Source: Bacillota bacterium (GTDB lineage: Bacteria > Bacillota > Sulfobacillia > Sulfobacillales > Sulfobacillaceae). Taken from it: a stretch of 58,904 nucleotides of DNA. Below are positions 46,082-54,362 of this stretch, piece after piece. Under the pieces are notes generated by a model. That model worked only from the letters and a program-made list of their open reading frames with translations. It was not told the DNA's origin and did no database searches. A program made the position numbers and the translations under genes. The stretch spans positions 1-58,904 of the forward strand of contig JAKACZ010000029.1 in the NCBI GenBank assembly GCA_021820965.1. The letters run 5' to 3'. Numbering within the stretch: position 1 is the first letter of the stretch; every line of letters begins with the position of its first letter.

Positions 46082-46620
46082 TGCGGGAGTCTATCCGTGT
46101 TGAGGCATTGGCGCGCCGTGACGACCGCGCGGGATTTGAGTGTCCCACAGGCGGGCTTGGGGACTATCTTCGTGAACGAGCTAGCCAGGATGTGAAGCGT
46201 GGGGCCGCCGCGGTGTTTGTGGCCATTTATCCGTCCTCGCCGGAAACGATTTTGGGCTACTATACGTTGTCCTCATTTGGTCTTCAGCTCACGGATATCC
46301 CCGCTCAGCAGCAGCGGGGGCTCGCTCGCTATCCGGATGTTGGAGTCACCTGGTTAGGGCACTTGGCGGTAGGCGTAGCGTACCGAGGTCAACATATTGG
46401 GGAATTTTTGCTTATGGATGCCCTTCGCCGCGTGGTATCGTCATCGTCAACGATTGCCACTGTGGCCCTGGTGGTCGATGCTCTGGATGGCTCCGAGACC
46501 TTTTATACCCGGTATGGTTTCATTCATTTAGGGGGCCAACGGTATTGGCTTCCTCTTGATACCGCCCGCTTGCTGGTTCAAGAACAACCTGCGCCAATCC
46601 TTGCGGATGAAGAGAGTTAA
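46081..46620 (+). CDS. GNAT acetyltransferase toxin, TacT-like
   Basis: A 179-residue GNAT protein of the type II toxin group that acetylates aminoacyl-tRNA. Family marks: FECPTGGLGDYLRERASQDVKRG at the N-terminus, ILGYYTLSSFGL, WLGHLAVGVAYRGQHIGEFLLMDALRR for acetyl-CoA binding, and FYTRYGFIHLGG with the C-terminal Tyr. The gene is intact. It sits directly after the split DUF1778 antitoxin. Confidence 0.9.
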   Translation: MRESIRVEALARRDDRAGFECPTGGLGDYLRERASQDVKRGAAAVFVAIYPSSPETILGYYTLSSFGLQLTDIPAQQQRGLARYPDVGVTWLGHLAVGVAYRGQHIGEFLLMDALRRVVSSSSTIATVALVVDALDGSETFYTRYGFIHLGGQRYWLPLDTARLLVQEQPAPILADEES

Positions 46621-46632
46621 TCTAAAGGAGCA

Positions 46633-46670
46633 TTGTGTGCGGTCCTCATTCGGACCGATTGTCCTTGGTT
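46633..46670 (+). terminator. Hairpin after the toxin gene
   Basis: GTGTGC pairs with GCACAC around an inner CGGTCC-TCATT-GGACCG type stem, starting 13 bases after the toxin stop. No T run follows; it may be a weak terminator or an mRNA 3' structure. Confidence 0.45.
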
Positions 46671-46712
46671 CGCACACCCAAAAATACTTAATGGTGGGAA
46701 CAACCTGGATTC

Positions 46713-46732
46713 GGGGGCGAGAACGCATTAAG
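46713..46732 (+). promoter_or_regulatory. 20-base leader motif shared with 31497-31516
   Basis: GGGGGCGAGAACGCATTAAG matches 18 of 20 bases of the minus-strand sequence at 31516-31497. Each copy lies 110-145 bases upstream of a gene read in the same direction (lipoprotein here, ArsR remnant there). Function unknown. Confidence 0.4.
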
Positions 46733-46843
46733 ACCCCGGCCGCGGCACAAATGACATCTTATCGGACGGGAGCGGGAGAGCGATACATGCTGGTGCGCCA
46801 CGCCGTTATGAGAGGTGAACCGGTGTGCGGGGAGGGCGGCCTC

Positions 46844-47314
46844 ATGAAGTGCTATAAAGCGGGATGGGGCGCTTTAAGCGCACTGGTACTTGCGGCAAGT
46901 CTCGCCGGGTGCGGCCAAGTTCAAACCGCGGGTGGCGGGATGCCCACAGCGCAGACGGAGCGTTTCACGTCGGTGCATATTGCACTGGCACAAAAAGCCG
47001 CCTTGACCACCACATCTTTCAAACCCCGAGACATTACCAACCGACATACCGTGAACACGCTGTACAGGGACATTCGCGCGCTCAAACCGTTTCCCACCGG
47101 CCCCATCAGTTGCCCTGCGGATCGGGGTATCGACTACATCCTCAAATTCCACCGTGGACGTCGGGTTGTTCTAACAGCCAAGGCGGACCCGACGGGATGC
47201 AGCGAGGTCCGACTCTCAACGGGCCGCGATCTTTGGGCTGCCGGCCATCGGGGCCAAGCTTTTTGGAGAGCGTTGGCGCATGCGCCTGGAGAGAACGTCG
47301 GTAACTTGCAATGA
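46844..47314 (+). CDS. Secreted lipoprotein of unknown function
   Basis: A 156-residue protein with a signal peptide and lipobox: MKCYKAGWGALSALVLAASLAGCG, with lipid attachment expected at the Cys near residue 23. The mature part contains two further cysteines (ISCPADRG and PTGCSEV) that could form a disulfide outside the cell. GGAGGGC lies 6 bases before ATG 46844, so the longer open frame from 46556 is unlikely. I recognise no domain. Confidence 0.8.
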   Translation: MKCYKAGWGALSALVLAASLAGCGQVQTAGGGMPTAQTERFTSVHIALAQKAALTTTSFKPRDITNRHTVNTLYRDIRALKPFPTGPISCPADRGIDYILKFHRGRRVVLTAKADPTGCSEVRLSTGRDLWAAGHRGQAFWRALAHAPGENVGNLQ

Positions 47315-47570
47315 TGGTCGAAGGAAAGCGGAACCGAGCCCATCCAAGCACGTCTCGTAGCCAGCGGGATTTCCCAAAGCTCGTCTTTCCCGGGAGGGCT
47401 TTGGGATTCGGGGACGAATCTTCCTCAACCTCGGTAGCCGGGTGCGAGTTGCCTAATATATAGGGGTGGGTAGCGACAACCGCATTGGCGGCGGGGTATG
47501 CAATCGAAGTGGGCTTCTGGCACCCGCCGCTAATTCCGCGAGAGCTGCAATCCGATGGGAGGTTTGACCA

Positions 47571-47819
47571 ATGTCCAGACGCGAAGGGATTGTGAAGTGG
47601 TACAAGGAGGACAAAGGCTATGGGCGCATCATGCTGGACGGCCAGGATGGCAACCATGTTTTCGTTCACTTCAGCGCGATTCGGTCCGACCCGGTAAGAT
47701 TTCCGACACGGTATCGCTTTCTCAAGGAAGGCCAAACGGTGGCGTTTGACTTAATCGAAACAAACGCGTCCGATAGTCAGCGACTCACAGCGGCCGACGT
47801 CGAAGTCTTATCAGACTGA
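47571..47819 (+). CDS. Cold-shock-domain protein
   Basis: An 82-residue single CSD RNA-binding protein: GIVKWYKEDKGYGRI contains RNP1 and VFVHFSAI contains RNP2. It is longer than the usual 66 residues because of an insertion after the second motif (RSDPVRFPTRYRFLKEG). It probably binds single-stranded RNA as a chaperone. GGGAGGT lies 7 bases upstream. Confidence 0.9.
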   Translation: MSRREGIVKWYKEDKGYGRIMLDGQDGNHVFVHFSAIRSDPVRFPTRYRFLKEGQTVAFDLIETNASDSQRLTAADVEVLSD

Positions 47820-47873
47820 TGGCTACCGTTGCGGCATTGCGGGGTCGTTACCCATAGGAGGAGTTGAAAATCG

Positions 47874-48312
47874 ATGCCATATGGTGGCGTGACGTTACAG
47901 ATTCACGTAGGACACCCTGCGGCGGGACTGGATTTTATGCAACTCTGTTTGGACGTGGACCGGATTTCTCTCCGCATGAGGACTTCTTGAGTGGCAGGTG
48001 GTTGCGGGTGCGGAAGTCTGGTGGCAAATCGTCGTGGTACCCGGTCAGGTTCGCCCGATGACGAACCGTTCAAGGCTCAAAGTCGACGACGTGCGCGCCG
48101 CCACGGCCTGGGCTCGAACATCGCTCAAGGTCGAACCCAGTCAGGTGTCAACGCTGCCAGGCGTGGTCTCGTTCGTTGATTTTGAGGATCCTTGGGGGAA
48201 TCAGTTGGGGTTCTACGAGGACCTTGCACCCAATGGCCAGAAACCACCGGAACCGGGCGGCAGCGTCCGTGACGAATCGCTGCTCGTAACCGATCCGCCG
48301 GAGGCACCATAG
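47874..48312 (+). pseudogene. VOC-family protein with two frameshifts
   Basis: TAGGAGGAG precedes ATG 47874. The reading starts PYGGVTLQIHVGHPAAGLDF, shifts to FYATLFGRGPDFSPHEDFL, then shifts again to WQVVAGAEVWWQIVVVPG and ends with VSFVDFEDPWGNQLGFYEDL. Joined, the three pieces make one glyoxalase-like protein of about 145 residues. Two indels inactivate it. Confidence 0.7.
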
Positions 48313-48439
48313 ACAGATGGTGTGCTGGGCGAGGAAGGTTCGAGAGGAAAGATGGCCCGATGGCCGGCCATCGGATTACCAAATACTTCGCGGCGCGAAT
48401 GAGCTGGATTCGGAGGCGTTAGTACCCTAAGAGGTGGGC

Positions 48440-48607
48440 CAGGCTTCAGATCTCAGTAACCACGGGAATGGCCCCGATGATTATCTCGCGGGGGGTATGT
48501 CGCCATCTAACATTGTGGCAGACTTTCCGGACCTCCACGAAGAAGACATTCGTGCCGCTCTGGCTTTTGCGGCCGACCGGGAGCGCCGCCTGTTTAGTTC
48601 GCTATGA
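48440..48607 (+). pseudogene. DUF433 antitoxin remnant
   Basis: The C-terminal part of a DUF433 protein: SPSNIVADFPDLHEEDIRAALAFAADRE, ending at TGA 48605-48607 with an ATGA overlap to the next gene. The N-terminal half is not readable in one frame. DUF433 proteins pair with DUF5615 PIN-like toxins, as here. Confidence 0.7.
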
Positions 48608-48960
48608 CCCTCGGGTTCGATGAAAACCTCTCGTTTCGCCTAGTCGATCAGCTGGCCGATTGGTATCCGCACACCTCCACGTTTGGGCACACGGGCCGGC
48701 CGGATGAGGCAATCTGGCGTTATGCCTCTGGGTCTGTAGAGAACTTCCGCCATCGTGACAAAGGACAGCGATTTCTACCAGCGGAGTATGTTGCGTGGTG
48801 CCCCACCGAAGGTTATTTGGGTGCGTATTGGAATTCGACCACCCGCGCAATCGCGGATGTGTTGCGCTCTCGGTTCCCGTCCAACACTTTATGGCAGAAT
48901 CGGACGCGGCGCTTCTTGAACTCGCACCGGACCAAAAGTCTCCGTCAGTGTCTCCGGTGA
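48604..48960 (+). pseudogene. DUF5615 PIN-like toxin, frameshifted
   Basis: It starts LGFDENLSFRLVDQLADWYP, then DEAIWRYA as in DUF5615. The expected IVTKDSDFYQRSMLRGAPPKVIWVRIGN lies in another frame, and STTRAIADVLRSRF and HFMAESDAALLEL in yet others. At least three shifts show a decayed toxin. Its end runs into the LuxR-type gene on the opposite strand. Confidence 0.72.
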
Positions 48961-49668
48961 AGACTGTGGCCGCCTGGCGGTACGTAACAGCCCATCCGCA
49001 TGCGCCAATCTCACACATTCGTGACGGTCCTTCGCGTCAAATTTTTTAAGCACGTGCTCAATGTGACGCTTGACGGTATGGGGAGAAATGAAGAGTTGAG
49101 TAGCGATTTCCTGGTTGGAATAGCCTTTGTCCAACTGCGATAAGATTTCCAGTTCCCGTCGTGTCAATAAGCTCACTTTCTGGGCATTTGCCACATCTAG
49201 GATCTTGGGAACGACGCAATTTGACCAGAAAACCGGGGAAATCACGACAAGCTCGGATGGGGATTCGGCACACAACATCTTCACCGTGTTGAAAATCACG
49301 TCAGGATGGCTGGCCTTGTCAATCATGGCGTCTACACCCAAGCCGATCGACTCCATCAGCAACATTTCATGCTCCGCCGGGATCAAAACCACGATTTTGG
49401 CGCCTATGTACCATGAGGTGATGCGCATCACCACATCTTTTAATGTATCGCACAGATCGACGTCAAGTAAAAAGAGCCGGGGATGTACACCGCAACTGTC
49501 GATCGCATCCATCTCACCGGAATTGCAATCAAAAACCGAGAATTCTGGGTCCGCTTTAAAGATTGCCCGCAATCCCATTCGCATAATGGGTGAATTGCTG
49601 ATGATTACTAACGACAGTGGCGTGGACACGGAATTGTCCTCCATTTCCGCTTCAACAAGAGCTGCCAC
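48889..49668 (-). CDS. NarL/LuxR-type regulator with degenerate receiver
   Basis: A 259-residue protein with an N-terminal receiver-like domain and a C-terminal LuxR helix-turn-helix (LLTRRELEILSQLDKGYSNQEIATQLFISPHTVKRHIEHVLKKF). The receiver keeps the phospho-acceptor position (LFLLDVDL) but the acidic pair that binds Mg reads SN in VIISNSPIMRMGL, so phosphorylation is doubtful. No histidine kinase lies nearby. The start is GTG 49668 or ATG 49644. It diverges from the surface-protein operon and probably controls it. Confidence 0.88.
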   Translation of the reverse strand: MAALVEAEMEDNSVSTPLSLVIISNSPIMRMGLRAIFKADPEFSVFDCNSGEMDAIDSCGVHPRLFLLDVDLCDTLKDVVMRITSWYIGAKIVVLIPAEHEMLLMESIGLGVDAMIDKASHPDVIFNTVKMLCAESPSELVVISPVFWSNCVVPKILDVANAQKVSLLTRRELEILSQLDKGYSNQEIATQLFISPHTVKRHIEHVLKKFDAKDRHECVRLAHADGLLRTARRPQSSPETLTETFGPVRVQEAPRPILP

Positions 49669-49761
49669 CTTGCCTAGACCCCCTCATCAACCATCCAAGG
49701 GGCTCTTATGATTCGACATATTCCAGGCATTTCCCTCTCATCTCAGAATGAAATTTTGAAA

Positions 49762-49820
49762 ATAGGTCCTAAGACCTATCCCCTCCCGTTGAAACCCATT
49801 TGATAGTCCTCAAGACCCAT
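49762..49820. promoter_or_regulatory. Two dyad operators in the divergent region
   Basis: ATAGGTCCTAAGACCTAT (49762-49779) is a perfect 7-bp dyad around CTAA. ATAGTCCTCAAGACCCAT (49803-49820) matches it at 13 of 18 positions. They start 41 bp apart, about four helical turns. LuxR-type HTH dimers bind dyads of this size; the divergent LuxR gene begins 94 bases away. Confidence 0.6.
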
Positions 49821-50034
49821 GGACTGGCGGCGATAAGAAATCCGTCCCGTGGGCAATTATCTGAATTGACAAAATCTCCTACGCTGGCTGTGGGGCGGAC
49901 TGCACGGACCCTGGTGATGCTCGCGAGACATTCGGGCGCTTAGCGTATCGCGGGAGGGAAGGGAGTAGCGCGACCGGCCGGCAAGGATAAGATTTCTCAT
50001 TCGCCCCAATCACAGGAGAAGGGATGAACACGAG
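49821..50034. other. Leader region of the surface-protein operon
   Basis: TTGACA (49866-49871) could be a -35 element, but no matching -10 stands 16-18 bases away, so I do not call a promoter. A long untranslated leader with GC-rich stems (about 49925-49985) precedes the first gene. Confidence 0.35.
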
Positions 50035-50493
50035 ATGAGAATAAAGAAGATGTCCCGCTTAATCCGATTCTTGTTACCCATCGGAGGCGCGGTTATGTTA
50101 GGCGGCTCCGCCTACGCCTTCATGGCAACCAACAACGTGCCGATTTCGGGAGCCGGCCAAGGACAGAACACCATTTCCGGATACCAGGTCAGCGACGTTC
50201 ACTACACCTTGGGCCCGCAAGGACAGCACATCAAGAATGTGAGCTTTTCTTTGACGCCTATGCTTGCGGGCGCAGGGGCGGCCACCAGCGCTTACGCGTG
50301 GTTCAATGGCCCTCCCGGCCCCGGCCCTGGCCCCGGCCCTGGCCCTGGTCCTGGTCCTGGCCCTCACGGCCAAGGATACACCTGCACTCTCACGGGAAGC
50401 GTCGGCCTGGTCACCAACTGGAGTTGCAATAACCTTGGCCCTGGCCAGTCGGTGCAGCCCGCCGAAACATTGAACGTGTCCGCAGCCCAATAA
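50035..50493 (+). CDS. Secreted protein with (PG)8 repeat
   Basis: A 152-residue exported protein. A basic start (MRIKKMSRLIRF) and a hydrophobic stretch end at a likely cleavage site SAYA; FMATNNVPISGAGQG follows. A run of eight Pro-Gly pairs at about residues 94-110 is encoded by GC-rich repeats (50311-50362). Two C-terminal cysteines (YTCTL and WSCNN) could form a disulfide, matching the thioredoxin/VKOR pair downstream. It resembles small matrix or fibre subunits made with a dedicated SipW-like peptidase. The family is not known to me. Confidence 0.78.
   Translation: MRIKKMSRLIRFLLPIGGAVMLGGSAYAFMATNNVPISGAGQGQNTISGYQVSDVHYTLGPQGQHIKNVSFSLTPMLAGAGAATSAYAWFNGPPGPGPGPGPGPGPGPGPHGQGYTCTLTGSVGLVTNWSCNNLGPGQSVQPAETLNVSAAQ
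50311..50362 (+). repeat. Pro-Gly codon repeat
   Basis: Tandem CCx GGx codons encode (PG)8 in the secreted protein. Such a low-complexity tract may vary in length by slippage, always in steps of six bases if the frame is kept. Confidence 0.85.
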
Positions 50494-50507
50494 ACACAAG
50501 GCCGCAG

Positions 50508-50531
50508 GGGAAGGGAGCCATGCCCCTTCCC
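50508..50531 (+). terminator. Hairpin between the two secreted-protein genes
   Basis: GGGAAGGG (50508-50515) pairs exactly with CCCTTCCC (50524-50531). No T run follows. It may stabilise the upstream mRNA or partly stop transcription, which would make the first secreted protein more abundant than the downstream enzymes. Confidence 0.5.
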
Positions 50532-50572
50532 TCGTCGGCTGCCACCTGAAGCAGGGAAAAGGGAGGAGCATC

Positions 50573-50755
50573 ATGCGACAGATCGTCATCACTTTAGGAG
50601 GCGTGGTGCTATTCGCCTTTATCGGCAGTGTTTTGGCGGGGCTGATGGGCGCGAATAATGTGAATCCCACGGGAGCAGGAATCACACAGGTGATTATCCA
50701 CATTTCCAGGCCCAATTCGGGTCCGACAATGCAACACCCTAAGACCGGCAAGTGA
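50573..50755 (+). CDS. Small exported peptide related to the preceding protein
   Basis: A 60-residue protein with a hydrophobic N-terminus (IVITLGGVVLFAFIGSVLAGLMG) followed by ANNVNPTGAG, similar to ATNNVPISGAG in the previous protein. It may be a short paralogue or accessory subunit processed by the same peptidase. GGAGGAG lies 4 bases before the ATG; 13 bases separate it from the peptidase gene. Confidence 0.7.
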   Translation: MRQIVITLGGVVLFAFIGSVLAGLMGANNVNPTGAGITQVIIHISRPNSGPTMQHPKTGK

Positions 50756-50768
50756 GGAGGGAAGGCCC

Positions 50769-52460
50769 ATGGCTGACAAAAATACGCAGGGCCCGTTAAA
50801 GTTTTTTAAATACACCATGGGGATTCTCGCAATCATTGTGGCGTGGTTGAACTTCGCCCCTGTCAAGTTCGGCGGTCGCCTCACCTATTTCATCGTACAG
50901 GGCACCAGCATGCTGCCTCGCTTTCACTCCAACGATCTGGTGATCGTGAAAGCCTCTGCCCACTATCACGTCGGAGAACTGGCCGCATACCACAATCTTC
51001 AGCTGCACACGATCCTGTTTCACCAAATCGTGGGACGCGTCGGAGCGCACTACCTGTTTAAAGGTCTAAACAATTCCTTTATCGACGCTTATCACCCTCT
51101 CGCCTCCCAAGTTGTTGGACGACTTTTCTTGGCCATTCCCGACGTTGGCAGTTGGCTCGCATTTTTCCGACAACCTTGGCATGCGGCGTGGTTGATGACT
51201 GGCGTCGCCCTTTTATTGTGGGGGGGCATGGCTTCAGTGGGTTCCAATCCCAAAATTCACAGAACACCTGGCATGCATCCAACACATTTTCATTCTCCAT
51301 TTGGAACGGAAAGGAGTTCGAGCACTATGGAAGCAACAAAATCCAAGAGCCCCAAAGTGTATCGCTGGCTTTTGGCTACCGCAGAAATTTTCGCGGCTTT
51401 GTTTCTGATGGGGGCCCTGTGGGCGTGGACAAGTCCGGTAAGACACGTGGTCACTCGCACCATCCCCTATCAGATCCACAGTCAATTTCTCTACCAGGCC
51501 TCCGTGCCCAAAGGTGCCGTGTATCCTCGCGGGACGGTAGTGCCAGGCTCAAGTGTCTTCCTCCACCTCACTCATGCTGTCAATATTACTTTTCAAGGTC
51601 ACTGGCAAAGTTCTGCCGCCAAGGCAAGTGTCATCAGCGGCGAGGGCGAACTCGTGGCCAACATGACCAGCAACTCGGGATGGATCTCTTCCTGGATCCT
51701 TGCGCCCCAAGTCGCGTGGGTCGGGCCCGACTTCGCCTTGAAGGGCACAATGAATACGAGGTCCTTAAATACCCATATCACTCAGGTCAGTCGACAAACT
51801 GGGCTCCCGTATAGTACCTACACTTTGACCATTACCCCCCATGTCGTCATCCGCGGACAGGTCTTAGGCCAGCCATTCCGACAGCTCCTGACCTCCCCTT
51901 TGGTCTTCAGCTACAGTCCCGAGGTTATGCAACTCACCTCCCCAAACTCCAACGTCAGCCCAACCGCTCAGCTTCACTCCTCAGTGACCAGCCGTATTCC
52001 TTATTCGGTGGTTCTCCCCAACCGTCTTGGTTTGGGCGCTTTTAAGGTTCCGGTCATCCCCGCGCGCTGGATCAGCACGGTAGGTTTTGGGGTGCTCATG
52101 TTCCTCTCCCTATTCGGTGGAATAATGCAGAGACGCCGCGAAAAGTCTTACAGCGAAGCCGATCACATTGCTGCCCGCTTCGGCGAATTATTGATTCCGG
52201 TCATGCACACAGACGTGCCCTCTTTAAAAGGAGCCGTGCAGGTCCATTCCATAGAGAATTTGGTCAAATTAGCCGACCAGTACGAGCGCCCGATTTTTTA
52301 CTCTCTCGCTCCGAACAACACGCACCGTTACATCCTAAAAAACGGACGAGAAACTTACTATTACCAGATTCGTCTCTCTCCCGCGAAGACGAACGAAGAA
52401 TCGGACGCCCAAGATGCTATCCCGGTTCAACAACACGAGGAAATAAATCAAGGTTCCTAA
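50769..52460 (+). CDS. ER-type signal peptidase I fused to DUF5305
   Basis: A 563-residue membrane protein. The N-terminal part is a signal peptidase I of the SipW/ER type: the nucleophile Ser in VQGTSMLPRF near residue 48 and a His general base in LFHQIVGRV near residue 83, where bacterial LepB has Lys. A TM segment follows (WLMTGVALLLWGG), then from about residue 195 a DUF5305 domain between two further TM segments, and a cytosolic tail. DUF5305 proteins accompany SipW-like peptidases. The probable substrates are the two secreted proteins just upstream. Confidence 0.85.
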   Translation: MADKNTQGPLKFFKYTMGILAIIVAWLNFAPVKFGGRLTYFIVQGTSMLPRFHSNDLVIVKASAHYHVGELAAYHNLQLHTILFHQIVGRVGAHYLFKGLNNSFIDAYHPLASQVVGRLFLAIPDVGSWLAFFRQPWHAAWLMTGVALLLWGGMASVGSNPKIHRTPGMHPTHFHSPFGTERSSSTMEATKSKSPKVYRWLLATAEIFAALFLMGALWAWTSPVRHVVTRTIPYQIHSQFLYQASVPKGAVYPRGTVVPGSSVFLHLTHAVNITFQGHWQSSAAKASVISGEGELVANMTSNSGWISSWILAPQVAWVGPDFALKGTMNTRSLNTHITQVSRQTGLPYSTYTLTITPHVVIRGQVLGQPFRQLLTSPLVFSYSPEVMQLTSPNSNVSPTAQLHSSVTSRIPYSVVLPNRLGLGAFKVPVIPARWISTVGFGVLMFLSLFGGIMQRRREKSYSEADHIAARFGELLIPVMHTDVPSLKGAVQVHSIENLVKLADQYERPIFYSLAPNNTHRYILKNGRETYYYQIRLSPAKTNEESDAQDAIPVQQHEEINQGS

Positions 52461-52484
52461 CCCACCTATAAGGAGGAGCTTCTC

Positions 52485-54362
52485 ATGGAGCCGTTCGGGG
52501 ATTCTTGGTCTACATCCGAGAATGATCCGATCCACATGATTCTCGATGAAGGCTTACACCATGAGTTTCAGCCTATTTGGGATCTGACTGGCCGTACCAT
52601 ATTGGGATTTGAAGCGTTGGCCCGTTTCCCCGCCCCCGTGACTCCCGATGAAGTTTGGCGCTGGGCGGAAGAACAACAGCTACAAAACCCTCTGGACCGA
52701 TTATCCATCGTGACCGCCTTGCAAGACGGTAAAGACCTGCCTGGGAAACTGTTCCTCAATGTCTCCGCCAGGTATCTGGAATTGGACGGAGGTTCGATGG
52801 AAGAAATGCGTCGACAAATCCAGGGGTACCGTCCGCTGGATTCGGTTGTGCTGGAAATTACCGAAACTCAGGTGGGCAACTTGGCCAAAGCCGCACGCGG
52901 CGCCATCTATTGGCAAGAGCAAGGGGTGTCCTTGGCCCTGGATGATGCCGGGGCCAAAGCGGCTACTGCCGAACGGCTGGCTTTACTGCGCCCACAATAT
53001 GTCAAGGTAGATCAAGCGCTGTTCAAGGAGTGGGTGGCGGGACGATCGGAGCCGGTTGACGCCTGGATTGAATCGGCTAATACGATGGGAGCCATGGTGA
53101 TCGTAGAAGGCGTGGAAGATCTGGCCTGGCTTGCGAAATTATCGACTCGGCCCATTCAAGCGGCCCAAGGATATGCCTTAGGGCAAGCTGCCCCCGCAAG
53201 CTACTGGAATACCGGAACCTTGGCTCACGTCAATCCTTTTCCCGCCGTACCACCGCCTTTGACACCACAAAAATGTCCTGCAGACCATCAAGACACACTC
53301 AGATCATCTTCTTCTTGGCCGACGGTGGGCGAATCGTTATGGTTATGGCATCTGCAACTCAGAGCCGAGAAAGTTCTCTCACCCTTGCGCGTTGTCATCG
53401 TGGCCACCAACACCCTGATTTGGAGCGTTTTCGCTCATCCCCTGCAGGCCATGGAACGGGTCTCCTGGCTGGTACTCATCACCGGATGGATTTTGGCCGG
53501 TTTGGACTTGATCGGTGTGTATTACGGATTATGGAAAAAATTTTCTCAGGCCCCTTATGTTGCCACCCTGATCGACCTCTTTTTGATTTTGGGCTGGACC
53601 TTTACCACCGGCGGACGGGAAAGCCCCTTCCTTCCCATGATTTTTGTCGGAATGTTGATGGCCATGATGCGTTTGCCTCTGCCGCCTGCCTTGATGGTGG
53701 TAGGAATTTATACCGGCGCCTATGCCTGGCTGATGGGACCTGCCCATGTCGTGCTGGGGATGTACATCTTAATTTTGGGATTGGCTCTGGGATTTTGGAA
53801 ATCCGTGTTTGATCAAGATCGCCTAATGAGCCTACGCGATAACTTGACCGGCGCTTATGGCCGGGAATATGGTATTTTCGAACTGCAACAATTACTAAAA
53901 CGGCCGCAAAGCAGCCTTGTTCTTCTATTAATGGACCTGGACTATTTCAAAGACATTAATGACCGTTATGGTCATTTGGTTGGCGATGCACTATTGCAAA
54001 AATTCGTGACCATGGTGAGTAATCTCAAACGGTCTTCCGACACGCTGGTTCGGTACGGCGGCGATGAGTTTCTTTTGGTGTGCCCTGATCTCCCGGTGGT
54101 TGATGCTCTAAACCTGGCCCATTCCATCCGTTTAGCCGCCCTGGCGTCCGATATCGTGCTAGAGAGAGACACGGATCATGTGCGAATGAGTGTCAGTGTG
54201 GGGTTGACGCAAATCGATTCCTCCTCTTCCATAACGGTCGACAGCCTCTTTCATCAGGTGGATCTTGCGTTGTACCAAGCTAAGCTCCAACGCAATACCG
54301 TGGTGCACTTGGACGTTCCGCCTAAGAACGCCCGGCGTGAAGAAGCGAGAGCAGAAAAATGA
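52485..54362 (+). CDS. EAL-TM-GGDEF cyclic-di-GMP enzyme
   Basis: A 625-residue membrane protein with the order EAL domain (about residues 20-240), about six TM helices (300-440) and GGDEF domain (455-610). EAL residues seem intact: FEALARF, FLNVSA, LEITET, LALDDAGA, VKVDQ and IVEGVED. The GGDEF domain has MDLDYFKDIND and RYGGDEF, with an inhibitory site RSSD five residues before GGDEF. It could both make and degrade cyclic di-GMP. EAL before GGDEF is the reverse of the common order. It overlaps the thioredoxin gene by ATGA. Confidence 0.92.
   Translation: MEPFGDSWSTSENDPIHMILDEGLHHEFQPIWDLTGRTILGFEALARFPAPVTPDEVWRWAEEQQLQNPLDRLSIVTALQDGKDLPGKLFLNVSARYLELDGGSMEEMRRQIQGYRPLDSVVLEITETQVGNLAKAARGAIYWQEQGVSLALDDAGAKAATAERLALLRPQYVKVDQALFKEWVAGRSEPVDAWIESANTMGAMVIVEGVEDLAWLAKLSTRPIQAAQGYALGQAAPASYWNTGTLAHVNPFPAVPPPLTPQKCPADHQDTLRSSSSWPTVGESLWLWHLQLRAEKVLSPLRVVIVATNTLIWSVFAHPLQAMERVSWLVLITGWILAGLDLIGVYYGLWKKFSQAPYVATLIDLFLILGWTFTTGGRESPFLPMIFVGMLMAMMRLPLPPALMVVGIYTGAYAWLMGPAHVVLGMYILILGLALGFWKSVFDQDRLMSLRDNLTGAYGREYGIFELQQLLKRPQSSLVLLLMDLDYFKDINDRYGHLVGDALLQKFVTMVSNLKRSSDTLVRYGGDEFLLVCPDLPVVDALNLAHSIRLAALASDIVLERDTDHVRMSVSVGLTQIDSSSSITVDSLFHQVDLALYQAKLQRNTVVHLDVPPKNARREEARAEK

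Noticed and set aside
49866..49894. Sigma-A promoter with TTGACA
   Set aside because: The position 17 bases downstream reads TGTGGG, not a -10 element.
50311..50362. CRISPR or minisatellite array
   Set aside because: The repeat is six bases long, without spacers, and keeps a Pro-Gly reading inside a secreted protein.
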